From Lacticaseibacillus porcinae (GTDB lineage Bacteria > Bacillota > Bacilli > Lactobacillales > Lactobacillaceae): 64,000 nt of DNA. Under the pieces are notes generated by a model. It was not told the origin of the DNA. It saw only the letters and a program-made list of their open reading frames with translations, and made no database searches. Location of the stretch: NCBI RefSeq assembly GCF_003946305.1, contig NZ_RHNS01000005.1, forward strand, positions 115,588 through 179,587, read 5' to 3'. Position numbers and translations under genes: made by a program. Positions 35,860 through 45,264 of this stretch are shown one piece after another; positions within the stretch are counted from its first letter, which is position 1; every line of letters begins with the position of its first letter.

Positions 35860-36042
35860 GATTTGGCAGTGGGACGGAGGCTGGCCACCAGTGCGTAGTG
35901 AGATTGCTGTTGACGGTTTACCGTCTACAGCAACCCGCAGGTGGAAATCCGGCTAGTGACGAGCGTAGCGAGGCATCCAGACTAGTTCCGCCGAGGACCC
36001 TCTCTACGCACTGGTGGCCAGCCGGAGTCCCACTGCCAAATC
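35860..36042. repeat. Structured repeat family B, copy B3
   Basis: 183 bp. Arms GATTTGGCAGTGGGAC / GTCCCACTGCCAAATC; second arms CTGGCCACCAGTGCGTAG / CTACGCACTGGTGGCCAG; inner hairpin TTGCTGTTGACGGT / ACCGTCTACAGCAA. Core GACGAGCGTAGCGAGGCATC. The preceding 35700-35859 holds no gene, only a degenerate trace of family A (GGGCTCCGACG...AGCGTCACTG). Confidence 0.88.
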
Positions 36043-36080
36043 ACCACAACGCAAACCAAAAACATTAGGGGGAAAATGCC

Positions 36081-37400
36081 TTGAACACGATGTTACCAAG
36101 AGAAAAAGTTTTTCGCGATCCGGTGCATAACTACATTCATGTGCGTCATCAAGTGATTTTGGACTTGATCAATACACCTGAGTTCCAGCGTTTACGCCGG
36201 ATCAAGCAACTTGGGGTGGCCAACACCGTGTTTCAAGGCGCTGAACATTCCCGCTTTACGCACTCACTCGGCGTTTATGAAATCACCCGCCAGATCTGTG
36301 ATTCTTTTCAAACCAATTACCCAGATCAATGGGATGACTCAGAACGATTAGTCGCCTTGTGTGCGGCGTTACTCCATGACGTCGGCCACGGGCCATATTC
36401 GCATACTTTTGAACATATTTTTCACACCGATCATGAAGCCATCACTCGACGGATCTTGTGTGACGAGTCGACGAACATCAATCGCATTTTACGAGAAGTC
36501 GCACCTGACTTCCCCCAAAAAGTCGCCAGCGTCATCGACCATACTTATCCCAACCCTCAAGTCGTCCAAATGATCTCCAGTCAAATTGACGCCGATCGCA
36601 TGGATTACTTGTTGCGCGATGCTTATAACACCGGCACCAACTACGGGTTGTTCGACTTAACGCGGATATTGCGGGTGATGCGGCCTTATCCTGATGGCAT
36701 CGCTTTTGACGCTAACGGGATGCATGCGGTGGAAGATTATATCGTCAGTCGCTTCCAAATGTATCAACAGATCTATTTTCACCCAGTGTCTCGCGGTATG
36801 GAAGTGGTGTTGATGCACTTGCTAGCGCGAGCGAAGACTTTATATGAAGCTGGACGCTTTGATGCGGCATATAATCCGCGGTTATTGATCCCATTTTTTG
36901 AAGGGACTTGGACGCTGAAAGATTATTTGAAACTTGACGACGGCGTGCTCAACACTTACTTCACTTACTGGCTGGATTATCCAGATGTGATTTTAAAAGA
37001 CTTCTCTGACCGTTTCTTATCACGCCGACCATTGAAATCAGTCACCTTCACCAGTGACACTGAGCATTTGTTACCTGATTTGAAAGCCTTAGTCGCAAAA
37101 GCTGGCTTTGACCCAGAATATTACACTGCAGAAAATGATTCCTTCGACTTGCCTTACGATGCATATGACCCTTCAAGTGCCAATCCGAAAACGCAAATTG
37201 AGATCATGCAGCTGGATGGGTCTTTAGAAGAATTGTCGACTTTGTCGCCGCTAGTGGCGGCGATCTCAGGCCGCATGACTGGGGATAAACGTTTTTACTT
37301 CCCGAAAACCATGTTACAGCTGGTAAGCGACGACGCTTCCTCAGCTTATCAACAATTTCAACACTACTTGCTCAATGGTGCTTTAATTAACTTGCGCTAA
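36081..37400 (+). CDS. HD-domain phosphohydrolase, YwfO/dGTPase-like
   Basis: A 439-residue protein with the dNTP triphosphohydrolase-like HD core: RIKQLGVANTVFQGAEHSRF, THSLGVYE, and LLHDVGHGPYSHTFEH; the later Asp is in SSQIDADRMDYLLRD. Family members hydrolyse (d)NTPs or related phosphoesters; YwfO-type proteins are conserved near rpoE in Bacillus relatives. Translation begins at TTG 36081 after AGGGGGAA. The next gene follows by 14 bp, so they are co-transcribed. Confidence 0.88.
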   Translation: MNTMLPREKVFRDPVHNYIHVRHQVILDLINTPEFQRLRRIKQLGVANTVFQGAEHSRFTHSLGVYEITRQICDSFQTNYPDQWDDSERLVALCAALLHDVGHGPYSHTFEHIFHTDHEAITRRILCDESTNINRILREVAPDFPQKVASVIDHTYPNPQVVQMISSQIDADRMDYLLRDAYNTGTNYGLFDLTRILRVMRPYPDGIAFDANGMHAVEDYIVSRFQMYQQIYFHPVSRGMEVVLMHLLARAKTLYEAGRFDAAYNPRLLIPFFEGTWTLKDYLKLDDGVLNTYFTYWLDYPDVILKDFSDRFLSRRPLKSVTFTSDTEHLLPDLKALVAKAGFDPEYYTAENDSFDLPYDAYDPSSANPKTQIEIMQLDGSLEELSTLSPLVAAISGRMTGDKRFYFPKTMLQLVSDDASSAYQQFQHYLLNGALINLR

Positions 37401-37414
37401 ATGAAAGGATACTT

Positions 37415-38224
37415 ATGTCAATTAAAATGATCGCCATCGACATGGATGGCACGTTGTTAGATCCCAATCAACAACTCACCGAAGAAACGATCAAAACGGT
37501 TAAAGAAGCCAAAACTCACGGCATTAAAATCGTGTTATGCTCCGGTCGACCATTAACTGGTTTGGAACAATTCTTCGAACCCCTCGGCTTAGTGGACCCC
37601 GGCGACTATGCCATCACTTATAACGGGGCGATGGTCCAACACGCCGACACCAAAGAAGTGTTGTTGCAACATTCATTAAGCTATGACGATTTCGTTGATC
37701 TCACTGCCTTGGCTGATCGCCTCAACGTCCATTCTCACGCTGAAGATGCAGATTATATGTACACCCCAAACGCTGACATTTCCAAATACTCGGTGCGCGA
37801 ATCCTACTTAGTCAACATGCCGATGTTTTACCGCTTACCTGATCAATTCCCGCATGACAAACAATTTGCCAAGGTGATGTTTATCGACGAACCAGACGTT
37901 TTAGCAGCGGCGACCGCGAAGATCCCAGCGGATTATTTTGAGCGCTACTACTTCGTCAACTCCGAACCTTTTTTCTTAGAAGCTTTGAACAAAAATGCGT
38001 CAAAAGGCAATGCAGTCACTGACCTCGCACAAAAGCTCGGTTACAGCATGGATGACGTGATGGCCATTGGTGATCAAGCCAACGACTTGCCAATGATCAA
38101 AGCTGCAGGTTGCGGCGTCGCCATGGGCAATGCCATCGACGAAGTCAAAAAACATGCGCAAGTGATCACTGCCACTAACGCTGAAAACGGCGTCGCCAAA
38201 GCGATTCAACAATACGCGTTTTAA
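37415..38224 (+). CDS. Cof-type HAD phosphatase, YidA-like
   Basis: A 269-residue HAD IIB protein with an intact active site: IAIDMDGTLLD, VLCSGRP, the Lys in NASKGNAV and AIGDQANDLPMI. YidA-type enzymes dephosphorylate sugar phosphates. GAAAGGAT precedes the ATG. Compare the degenerate paralogue at 28025. Confidence 0.92.
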   Translation: MSIKMIAIDMDGTLLDPNQQLTEETIKTVKEAKTHGIKIVLCSGRPLTGLEQFFEPLGLVDPGDYAITYNGAMVQHADTKEVLLQHSLSYDDFVDLTALADRLNVHSHAEDADYMYTPNADISKYSVRESYLVNMPMFYRLPDQFPHDKQFAKVMFIDEPDVLAAATAKIPADYFERYYFVNSEPFFLEALNKNASKGNAVTDLAQKLGYSMDDVMAIGDQANDLPMIKAAGCGVAMGNAIDEVKKHAQVITATNAENGVAKAIQQYAF

Positions 38225-38242
38225 GGTTTTGCCTTGCGGGCC

Positions 38243-38500
38243 GAAAAATCGCGAATTCCGGAGGCGAGGCATCACTCCGGTGAATGGGACAAGTTTCCGT
38301 GCGGCCGGCTTCAGAAATCGGCAAAGTACGCCGATGTTCTTGCGCCTAAATATTGAACCAAAGAAAACCACTTTGTTTCAATATTTGCCGGTGAAATCTG
38401 CGCGAGCCGCCAAAAAACGGCGTCTCACTTGATTTCACTCCCACAGGAAATTGTCCCATTCACCTCCGCAATACCTCACCTCCTCCATTCACAATTTTTC
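38243..38500. repeat. Structured repeat family A, copy A3
   Basis: 258 bp. Compared with A1/A2 the outer stem has changed on both sides: GTGAATGGGACAAGTTTCC pairs with GGAAATTGTCCCATTCAC, where the others have TTGGAC and GTCCAA. Inner hairpins AATATTGAACCAAAG / CTTTGTTTCAATATT and ATCGGC / GCCGAT. It directly follows the stop of the Cof gene, so its plus-strand copy may be the 3' UTR. Confidence 0.85.
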
Positions 38501-38561
38501 TGGGCAACATGCAGGCGACTTGCTAGACGTACCGTTGGCGACAGCGACTGAACGACGCCAC

Positions 38562-38589
38562 AAAAATAGTCAGGACCCCTCCTGACTAT
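38562..38589 (-). terminator. Terminator downstream of the Nudix gene
   Basis: Minus-strand stem ATAGTCAGGA / TCCTGACTAT with a 4-nt loop and five T. Copy B4 lies between it and the Nudix stop, so B4 would be in the 3' UTR. Confidence 0.75.
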
Positions 38590-38622
38590 CTCGTATGATT
38601 GTATGTTACGTTCGCGCAGTGT

Positions 38623-38804
38623 GGTGATATTGAGGTCGGAAGCAGGCCGTCGCGCCATAGTGAGATTTGCCTTAGCGATTTATCGCTTAGGCAAAACCGC
38701 AGGGAAAGATCCGGCTGGTGACGAGCGTAGCGAGACATCCAGGCTAGACAATCCCTTGGACCCTCACTATGGCGCGGCGGACTGCTGGAGACCTCAATAT
38801 CACC
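38623..38804. repeat. Structured repeat family B, copy B4
   Basis: 182 bp. Arms GGTGATATTGAGGTC / GACCTCAATATCACC; inner hairpin TTTGCCTTAGCGAT / ATCGCTTAGGCAAA; core GACGAGCGTAGCGAGACATC and GGACCCTCACTATGG. Confidence 0.88.
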
Positions 38805-38812
38805 GCAACCCG

Positions 38813-39262
38813 CTATTGTTGCAACTTCAACCACTGCGCCACACCGAAGCGATGGGTCGGGCGCTTGAGTTGGGCGGCGGCTTCGGAGATCGGCATCAAC
38901 ATCAAGGTGTTGAAGTCTTCCAAAGGCTCGGCAACTTTCTTCAAGTTGCTGCAAGCGTAAAACGTTGCCGGATGGTAATAAGCAGTTTTGCGGTGGTGTG
39001 AATAGAAGTATTCAGAAGCAGTGCCGAGCTTTTCGCCGATGGTGACCGTGACGCCGAACTCTTCAAGTAATTCGCGGTTGATGGTTTCTTCATCGGTTTC
39101 ACCAGGTTCGACTTCACCGCCTGGCAAAAACAACGCGTGGTTCGGCGCACCGAGGATCAACAGCCGTTTGCCACTTGCGTCTGGGATCACGGCATAAACG
39201 CCAACGCGCTTGTGATAATCAAGCGTTGGATCTTTCGTACCAAAGACTGGATCATGTGCCAT
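38813..39262 (-). CDS. Nudix hydrolase
   Basis: A 149-residue Nudix protein with a complete Nudix box, GGEVEPGETDEETINRELLE then EFGV (G5xE7xREUxEExGU). It hydrolyses a nucleoside diphosphate linked to another moiety; the substrate cannot be told from sequence. The stop lies about 9 bp from repeat B4. Confidence 0.9.
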   Translation of the reverse strand: MAHDPVFGTKDPTLDYHKRVGVYAVIPDASGKRLLILGAPNHALFLPGGEVEPGETDEETINRELLEEFGVTVTIGEKLGTASEYFYSHHRKTAYYHPATFYACSNLKKVAEPLEDFNTLMLMPISEAAAQLKRPTHRFGVAQWLKLQQ

Positions 39263-39344
39263 TTTTGTTTTCCCCCAAGTTAAAACTTTGATTTTTTCTC
39301 ATTATACCCTAATAAAAATGCAATTCAAGTAAGGAAGTGCTTGT

Positions 39345-40385
39345 TTGGAAACCACTGCCCTCATCTCTGTATCACTGCCGTTGATCATCATGACTGCGAT
39401 TTTTGCCGCGAGCTTCACCATCGAGCCACGGCGCTTGTTCAATGGCTTATTATTTAATATTTGGTTGATCCTTGCCGCGGCGACTGCCGCGTTATTGATC
39501 CTCGGTTCCAACAACCGATTATTGATCGCGGTTTTTGCGACGCTATTTGTGATCTTCTTGTTGGTGATCTTAGCAATTTTTGCACTCCACTTATTGTGGT
39601 TAGTGTGGAATGCGATCGTCGTGTGGCGACGCGAAGGTCACAGCCTCGGGAATATGTTGACGTTGTTACTTGCCGTTTTCTTATTGTTGTTGGAGATCGG
39701 CGCCAGCTTTGGTCGACAATTTCTTCCAGATCCGCTATATAACGGGCTGGCTGTGTTGTTCACCTTAAGCATCGGCTATGTGTTGGTGTCGTTGTACAAC
39801 TTCTTAACGGTATTGGTGTTATACAACTTGCGACCATTACGCCGGGACAAAGACTTCTTGATCGTCCTCGGTGCTGGTTTGATCAATGGTGACACTGTCA
39901 GTCCCTTGCTAGCTGCGCGGATCAATGCTGGGATCAAATTCTATCGCAAAGAAAAAGCGAAAGGCTTGCATCCAAAGCTAATCTTTTCAGGTGGTCAAGG
40001 TGGCGATGAGAAGCTTCCTGAAGGTTTGGCCATGCAACAATACGCCTTGTCGCAAGGGGTGCCTGTCGAAGACACCTTAGTAGAAGACCGCTCCACCACG
40101 ACTTTAGAGAATATGAAATTCTCCAAAATCTTGATCGATCAACAAGGCGGTGGCACTGTGGCTTTCTTCACCAATAACTATCACCTGTTTCGTGCTGGGA
40201 TCTATGCCAAAGCCGCTGGACTCAACGCAAATGGTAAAGGGGCAGCAACGAGTTTTTACTTTTTGCCTAATGCGGTGATCCGCGAATATTTGGCGATGGT
40301 GATGTTGCACAAACGCCGGCATATGATCGTGTTTGCCTTGATCGCATTGGCGGCATTAAGCACGATGGGTGTGCAGTTGCTGTGA
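39345..40385 (+). CDS. YdcF/ElyC-family membrane protein (DUF218)
   Basis: A 346-residue protein: about five membrane spans in the first 165 residues, then a soluble DUF218 domain with [33 protein letters not shown] and [21 protein letters not shown]218 proteins such as ElyC and SanA affect envelope integrity and may act on lipid carriers. Start is TTG 39345 after AAGGAAG. mscL and lepB follow on the same strand; mscL starts 31 bp later. Confidence 0.85.
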   Translation: METTALISVSLPLIIMTAIFAASFTIEPRRLFNGLLFNIWLILAAATAALLILGSNNRLLIAVFATLFVIFLLVILAIFALHLLWLVWNAIVVWRREGHSLGNMLTLLLAVFLLLLEIGASFGRQFLPDPLYNGLAVLFTLSIGYVLVSLYNFLTVLVLYNLRPLRRDKDFLIVLGAGLINGDTVSPLLAARINAGIKFYRKEKAKGLHPKLIFSGGQGGDEKLPEGLAMQQYALSQGVPVEDTLVEDRSTTTLENMKFSKILIDQQGGGTVAFFTNNYHLFRAGIYAKAAGLNANGKGAATSFYFLPNAVIREYLAMVMLHKRRHMIVFALIALAALSTMGVQLL

Positions 40386-40416
40386 TATACTATTTGTAAA
40401 AGGGGGTCAACAACTT

Positions 40417-40782
40417 ATGTGGAAAGAATTTCGTCAATTCATCATGCGTGGCAACGTCTTAGACCTAGCCGTTGGGGTCATCATCGGCAGTGCCTTCACT
40501 GGCCTGGTGACCAGCTTGACTAAAAACTTGATCAACCCGATCATCGCCTTATTTACTCGTAGCACTAACCTTGAAGGCTTGAGTTTTACCGTGATCGGCG
40601 CTAAGTTTACTTATGGGGCCTTTTTGAATGATGTGATCAACTTCTTGATCGTGGCGTTCGTAGTATTTCTAATGGTGAAAGGCGCCAATAAGCTGTTACC
40701 AAAAAAAGACGCCGCGCCTGCCGGTCCAACGAAAGAAGAAGCGTTGTTGACTGAGATCCGCGACTTATTGAAGGACAAGTAA
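40417..40782 (+). CDS. mscL: Large-conductance mechanosensitive channel
   Basis: A 121-residue two-span Msc[28 protein letters not shown] (N-helix and TM1), [18 protein letters not shown] (TM2) and a C-terminal helix [13 protein letters not shown]. It opens under membrane tension to release solutes in hypo-osmotic shock. The start is the ATG at 40417 after AAGGGGG; its stop overlaps the lepB start by one base. Confidence 0.96.
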   Translation: MWKEFRQFIMRGNVLDLAVGVIIGSAFTGLVTSLTKNLINPIIALFTRSTNLEGLSFTVIGAKFTYGAFLNDVINFLIVAFVVFLMVKGANKLLPKKDAAPAGPTKEEALLTEIRDLLKDK

Positions 40783-41366
40783 TGAAAAAAATTCCGTGGT
40801 TCGTCCAACTGTTATTGATCATGGTGGTGGCTTTTGCCGGCGCGCGCTTGTTAATGACACAAGTGTTATCCAACGATACCGTCTCCGGCGATTCGATGCA
40901 GCCGACGTTAAATGATAAAAACCGTTTGATCTCTGTGCGTCACCACAGCATCAAACGCAATGACATTGTCGTGCTTGATGCGCCTGATGTTGCCGGCGAG
41001 TTATACATCAAACGGGTCATCGGCATGCCTGGTGACACAGTCGCTGTCAAAAATGAAAAGCTTTATGTCAACGGCAAATACACCCCGCAACCTTACTTGA
41101 AATCAAGCTTTATGGCTAGCGAGATCACTGCTTGGGGCAAAGCTTACAGCAAGGACACCACTGGCGTTCAATTCACCCCAGACTTTAACTTGAAAACCAA
41201 CAAAGCGACCCATTCAGCACGCGTGCCTAAAGGCGAGTACTTCGTGATGGGTGATAATCGCTTCGTGTCTCATGATGGTCGGGCCTTTGGTTTTATCAAG
41301 AAATCCTCGATTCAATCCGTGGTGGTATGGCGGTATTGGCCATTGAACCAAATGAAAACTTACTAA
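40782..41366 (+). CDS. lepB: Signal peptidase I
   Basis: A 194-residue type I signal peptidase with one N-terminal membrane anchor. Catalytic Ser in VSGDSMQPTL, Lys in LYIKRVIGMPGD, and box E in YFVMGDNRFVSHDGRAFG. It cleaves Sec signal peptides on the outer membrane face. It begins in TAATG with the mscL stop, so the two are coupled. Confidence 0.96.
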   Translation: MKKIPWFVQLLLIMVVAFAGARLLMTQVLSNDTVSGDSMQPTLNDKNRLISVRHHSIKRNDIVVLDAPDVAGELYIKRVIGMPGDTVAVKNEKLYVNGKYTPQPYLKSSFMASEITAWGKAYSKDTTGVQFTPDFNLKTNKATHSARVPKGEYFVMGDNRFVSHDGRAFGFIKKSSIQSVVVWRYWPLNQMKTY

Positions 41367-41369
41367 ATC

Positions 41370-41422
41370 AAACAAAGAACTGCTGGGTCGACATTAAGTG
41401 CCGACCCAGCAGTTCTTTGTTT
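41370..41422. terminator. Bidirectional terminator between lepB and aroE
   Basis: 21-bp perfect stem (41370-41390 with 41402-41422), 11-nt loop. It reaches into the aroE stop codon. Confidence 0.92.
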
Positions 41423-42263
41423 ATAGTAACGTTGCTAAATGTTGTTCGACTTGCGCAACTGGCATTTGTGTTTGGGTCCATAATTCAAAGCTCGCTGCCC
41501 CTTGTGCAACTAACAGCGATAACCCATTCAGACAAGTTTTAACGCCTGCTTGTTGGGCTTGGGTCAAAAACGTCGTGACGAGCGGATCATACACCATATC
41601 TAATACCACTTGATCGGTACGTAACTGTGTACTTGCAGGCAACGGTGATAATTCACGTTGCTGTTGCATCCCTAAGCTCGTCGCATTGATCAACACCATG
41701 GCTTGTTGCACAGCGTCGCACACTGCCGCTTCTTCATCTAAGGCGATCACCTGAGTCGGCGCTGTCAACCGGTCAGCTAAGTTCTGGGCTTTTTCGACAT
41801 GGCGGTTGGCAATGGTCAATTGCCCGACCCCACCGTCGCTTAACGCTAACGCCGCAGACTCTGCGGCCCCGCCGGCACCAAACAACAACACGTGCGCTTT
41901 TGATAAATCAACATGTTGCTGCAAGGCTTGCACGACGCCGACGCCATCGGTTGAATAGCCATATAACTCACCGTCGCGATTGACGATGGTGTTGACGGAC
42001 TGCGCTTTTTGGGCAAAATCAGACACATGATCAAGTAGCGGGATCACGGCTTTTTTCAATGGCATCGACAAGTTGACGCCACCGAGATGTAAATCGCGGA
42101 TCGCGTTGACGGCAGTTGGCAAAGTGTCAGGTGTGACGTCAAACGCGAGGTAGCGCGCGTTGATCTGGTTGTGATCAAAAGCAAGATTGTGCATTGCCGG
42201 CGACAATGAGTGAGCTGCGGGATGTGCTAAAAGGCCAAAAAGTTGGGTGTGACCATCGATCAT
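41421..42263 (-). CDS. aroE: Shikimate dehydrogenase
   Basis: A 280-residue AroE: shikimate site HPAAHSLSPAMHN, catalytic Lys in LSMPLKKAVIPLLD, NADP loop VLLFGAGGAAESAALAL. It reduces 3-dehydroshikimate to shikimate. Last gene of the tkt-aroF-aroB-aroD-aroE operon; its ATG overlaps the aroD stop by 4 bp. Confidence 0.95.
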   Translation of the reverse strand: MIDGHTQLFGLLAHPAAHSLSPAMHNLAFDHNQINARYLAFDVTPDTLPTAVNAIRDLHLGGVNLSMPLKKAVIPLLDHVSDFAQKAQSVNTIVNRDGELYGYSTDGVGVVQALQQHVDLSKAHVLLFGAGGAAESAALALSDGGVGQLTIANRHVEKAQNLADRLTAPTQVIALDEEAAVCDAVQQAMVLINATSLGMQQQRELSPLPASTQLRTDQVVLDMVYDPLVTTFLTQAQQAGVKTCLNGLSLLVAQGAASFELWTQTQMPVAQVEQHLATLL

Positions 42264-43006
42264 GAAAATTCCTCCTGAAGTGCTTGAATCATGTGGACGC
42301 TAAGTTGCCCTGGTGCTGAAGCTTGACCTAACTCTGAAGCTTGACCTAACGTGGCAAAGGTCAACCCTGGGGCAAAATCACCGCTGGCAACGCGCGTCAA
42401 TTGTCCCAAAGCCCCCATGCCGATGACGATCGCCGGCTGTTTCAACGTTTGTCGCGCCCATGCTAACAACGCGAGTAAGTTCAGCGTATCTTGTGGAGCT
42501 TGCGGCATGCAGGCGAGCTTCACGACATCCGCCCATGTACTTTGTTGTTGCAGTTGCGCCTGCGCGTCAGCAAAACTTGGGGTTTGGTGAAAGTCATGCG
42601 CACTGGCGACGACTGCGATATTGCGAATATGGGCGAGTTGCACGCAAGCCTCACGGACTGATTGCGGCAGCCTTGCTTCAACATCTAAAGCCTCTGGTGT
42701 GATCAAGTCTAACAACCGCGTATATGCTGCTTGATAAGCGGTCGCATCCCCATCAAACGTCCCGCCTTCTGCTTGCGTGCGTATGGTCACGAGCAATAAC
42801 TTGCCTGCTTGATGCAATCGCGCGGCCACTTGTTGTATCACGGCATCTGAAATATCACCAGTGGTGTCCACGCGCCACTCTGCAATTTGTACTGCCGCAT
42901 TTTGACACAATGCATCAACTTGTTGTAAAAGCCCAGCACTATTGCTTGCAGAAATCGGCACAGCGATGGCTGGTTGTGGTTGTTGCAATGCTTGAACAAA
43001 TTTCAC
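42260..43006 (-). CDS. aroD: 3-Dehydroquinate dehydratase, type I
   Basis: A 248-residue type I dehydroquinase: AEWRVD near residue 50, catalytic His in VVASAHDFHQTP, Schiff-base Lys in ADVVKLACMPQ. I place the start at GTG 43006, nine bases after AAAGGA, giving MKFVQALQQ; a GTG at 43024 overlapping the aroB stop is an alternative. Type I in lactobacilli is less usual than a lone type II, but it is consistent with a full shikimate route here. Confidence 0.9.
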   Translation of the reverse strand: MKFVQALQQPQPAIAVPISASNSAGLLQQVDALCQNAAVQIAEWRVDTTGDISDAVIQQVAARLHQAGKLLLVTIRTQAEGGTFDGDATAYQAAYTRLLDLITPEALDVEARLPQSVREACVQLAHIRNIAVVASAHDFHQTPSFADAQAQLQQQSTWADVVKLACMPQAPQDTLNLLALLAWARQTLKQPAIVIGMGALGQLTRVASGDFAPGLTFATLGQASELGQASAPGQLSVHMIQALQEEFS

Positions 43007-43020
43007 GACATCCGTTCCTT

Positions 43021-44085
43021 TCACTTGGCTAAAAATGCTGGTAGATCAGCTAACGCCACAGGATAAAGGCGAGTTTCACCTAGTTTTGGTAAGGTGACCA
43101 GCACCACTGTGTCGTTTTTGACTTTTTTATCCATGCGGATCTGGGTAACCAGCTGATCAATTGAATAATCTGGGAATGTCGTTGGTAAACCGACAGCTTC
43201 AAGGCGGTCGCGGATCGCCTCTGCAGTGCCTGGCTCTGTCAAACCGTGGCGTTCACATAACTCAGTGATCGCGATCATCCCCATGGCCACGGCTTCCCCA
43301 TGTAAGGTGTCTGGCCGCAACAATTCAACCGCATGGCCTAAGGTGTGACCGAAGTTCAACAACCGCCGCGCCCCAGTATCGCGTTCATCATCGACAACTA
43401 AAGCCGCTTTTGCAGAAATCGCAAATTGGGAAAGCTTAGCTGCATGTGATAACAAATCTTCTGGTGCGTTGATAGTTTTGATCAATTGCCAAAATTCAGG
43501 AATTTCAGACATCGCTGCCATTTTCACGACTTCGCCATAACCTTCGACTAAGTTGCGACGCGATAACGTTGTTAAATGTTCAGGATCGATCACTACTAAG
43601 TCTGGTTGGTAGAAGGTCCCGATCAAATTCTTCCCAGAACCAAAGTCTACGGCAGTTTTGCCGCCGACAGATGAATCGACTTGCGACAACAAACTCGTCG
43701 GCACTTGAATATACGCGATGCCGCGCATAAACGTCGACGCCACAAACCCCGCCAAGTCGCCGACCACACCGCCGCCTAACGCCAACACCCCATCAGAACG
43801 TGAAAATCCGGCATCGATCAACGCAGTGTAAACTTGCTGGGCACCAGTTAACGATTTGCTGGTTTCACCAGCTTTGATCACTGTCGTTGCGGTGGCGAAA
43901 CCTGCTGATTCAAGCGCGGCGCAAGTGTCGTTTAAATATAACGGCGCAACGTTCGTATCAGACACCACCATGATCTTCCGCGGTGACCACACGTCGGCAA
44001 CCAACGTCCCTAAGCGTTTGGCACTACCTGCTTCGATCAAAATGTCATAAGGATGTGCCGCTAGTCCCACATGTACCGTACTCAT
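43021..44085 (-). CDS. aroB: 3-Dehydroquinate synthase
   Basis: A 354-residue AroB with the NAD/zinc motifs VLALGGGVVGDLAGF, YIQVPTSLLSQVDSSVGGK and the zinc-ligand His in LNFGHTLGHAVE. It cyclises DAHP to dehydroquinate. Overlaps aroF by 4 bp. Confidence 0.97.
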   Translation of the reverse strand: MSTVHVGLAAHPYDILIEAGSAKRLGTLVADVWSPRKIMVVSDTNVAPLYLNDTCAALESAGFATATTVIKAGETSKSLTGAQQVYTALIDAGFSRSDGVLALGGGVVGDLAGFVASTFMRGIAYIQVPTSLLSQVDSSVGGKTAVDFGSGKNLIGTFYQPDLVVIDPEHLTTLSRRNLVEGYGEVVKMAAMSEIPEFWQLIKTINAPEDLLSHAAKLSQFAISAKAALVVDDERDTGARRLLNFGHTLGHAVELLRPDTLHGEAVAMGMIAITELCERHGLTEPGTAEAIRDRLEAVGLPTTFPDYSIDQLVTQIRMDKKVKNDTVVLVTLPKLGETRLYPVALADLPAFLAK

Positions 44086-45065
44086 TGCAAGGCCTTCCGC
44101 ACAGCGTTGACCTTTTGCGTCATGTTCAAGTACAAGTCTGGGGTCAATGCTTGTGGCCCATCAGAAAAGGCATGGGCTGGGTCATCGTGAATTTCGACAA
44201 TTTCACCATCACAACCAGCCGCAGCGGCAGCGACTGCCATTGGGGTTACCAGATCAGTGACGCCGACTGCGTGACTTGGGTCTGCGATAATTGGGTAGTG
44301 GGTCAACTTCTTCAACACTGGGATCGCCGCCAAGTCGAAAGTGTTGCGGGTGTATTTGTTGTCAAACGTCCGGATCCCACGTTCGATCAAGAAAACATTG
44401 GGGTTACCGTTAGCGCGAATGTATTCTGCAGCGTTCAACAAGTCATCGATCGTCGCTGACATTCCACGCTTCAAACCGACTGCAATTTTGGTTTTCCCGA
44501 CGGCTTTTAACAACGAGAAGTTCTGCATGTTACGGGCGCCAATTTGGAAAATGTCGGTGTATTTGCCGACCATTTCCACATGCGGCACATCCATGACTTC
44601 CGTGATCACATCCATGCCTTCTGCGTCAGCGGCTTCTCGCAAGAAGCGCAAACCGTCTTCTTCAAGGCCTTGGAATGAGTAAGGCACGGTGCGCGGCTTG
44701 AAGGCCCCGCCACGCAAGACTGTCGCGCCGCCTTGTTTTGCGACTTTGGCCATGCGACGGACATGATCTTCTGATTCAACGGAACAAGGCCCTGCCATCA
44801 TCACAAAATGTCCAGCGCCGATAGTGGTGTGTGGCAACTTAACGATCGTGGGTTCTGGTTGGAATTCTAAAGAACCTAAAACAAAAGATTTGTCGTTGGT
44901 GGTAATGCTATCGATCACCGCCGCTTCTTCAGGCGTTGGGGTGTATTCTTTGACGCCGATGGCTGCTAAATGCGTACCGACAACTTCGACATGAGCAGGA
45001 ATGGCATGAAGCTTATCAGCGACTTGTTGAATGAGTGGTGAGTTTTCTTTGAATTGAATGATCAT
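44082..45065 (-). CDS. aroF: DAHP synthase, type I-beta with N-terminal ferredoxin-like domain
   Basis: A 327-residue enzyme: an N-terminal regulatory domain of about 65 residues (MIIQFKENSPLIQQVADKL) of the kind that gives Tyr/Phe feedback in the Thermotoga enzyme, then the barrel with MMAGPCSVES, LRGGAFKPRTVPYSFQGL and IADPSHAVG. It condenses PEP with erythrose-4-phosphate, the entry to the shikimate pathway. AAAGGAG precedes the ATG. Repeat B5 separates it from tkt. Confidence 0.95.
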   Translation of the reverse strand: MIIQFKENSPLIQQVADKLHAIPAHVEVVGTHLAAIGVKEYTPTPEEAAVIDSITTNDKSFVLGSLEFQPEPTIVKLPHTTIGAGHFVMMAGPCSVESEDHVRRMAKVAKQGGATVLRGGAFKPRTVPYSFQGLEEDGLRFLREAADAEGMDVITEVMDVPHVEMVGKYTDIFQIGARNMQNFSLLKAVGKTKIAVGLKRGMSATIDDLLNAAEYIRANGNPNVFLIERGIRTFDNKYTRNTFDLAAIPVLKKLTHYPIIADPSHAVGVTDLVTPMAVAAAAAGCDGEIVEIHDDPAHAFSDGPQALTPDLYLNMTQKVNAVRKALQ

Positions 45066-45130
45066 AATAGGTGTTCTCCTTTAAGTTGAGTGAGTTGTTT
45101 ATTCGTGAACTGAAACGATTATGTATCCCA

Positions 45131-45254
45131 GCGATTTGAAATTGGGACGGAAGCTGACCGCTGCTGCGTGGTGAGCGTAGCGAAACATCCAGACTAGTTC
45201 CACCGAGGACCCTCTCCACGTAGCGAAGGCCATGGAGTCCCGATTTCAAATCGC
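45131..45254. repeat. Structured repeat family B, deleted copy B5
   Basis: 124 bp between tkt and aroF. Arms GCGATTTGAAATTGGGAC / GTCCCGATTTCAAATCGC; the inner hairpin and part of the core are lost, leaving GAGCGTAGCGAAACATCCAG and GAGGACCCTCTCCACG. It is inside the operon, so it is transcribed. Confidence 0.8.
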
Positions 45255-45264
45255 AGGCCGTACG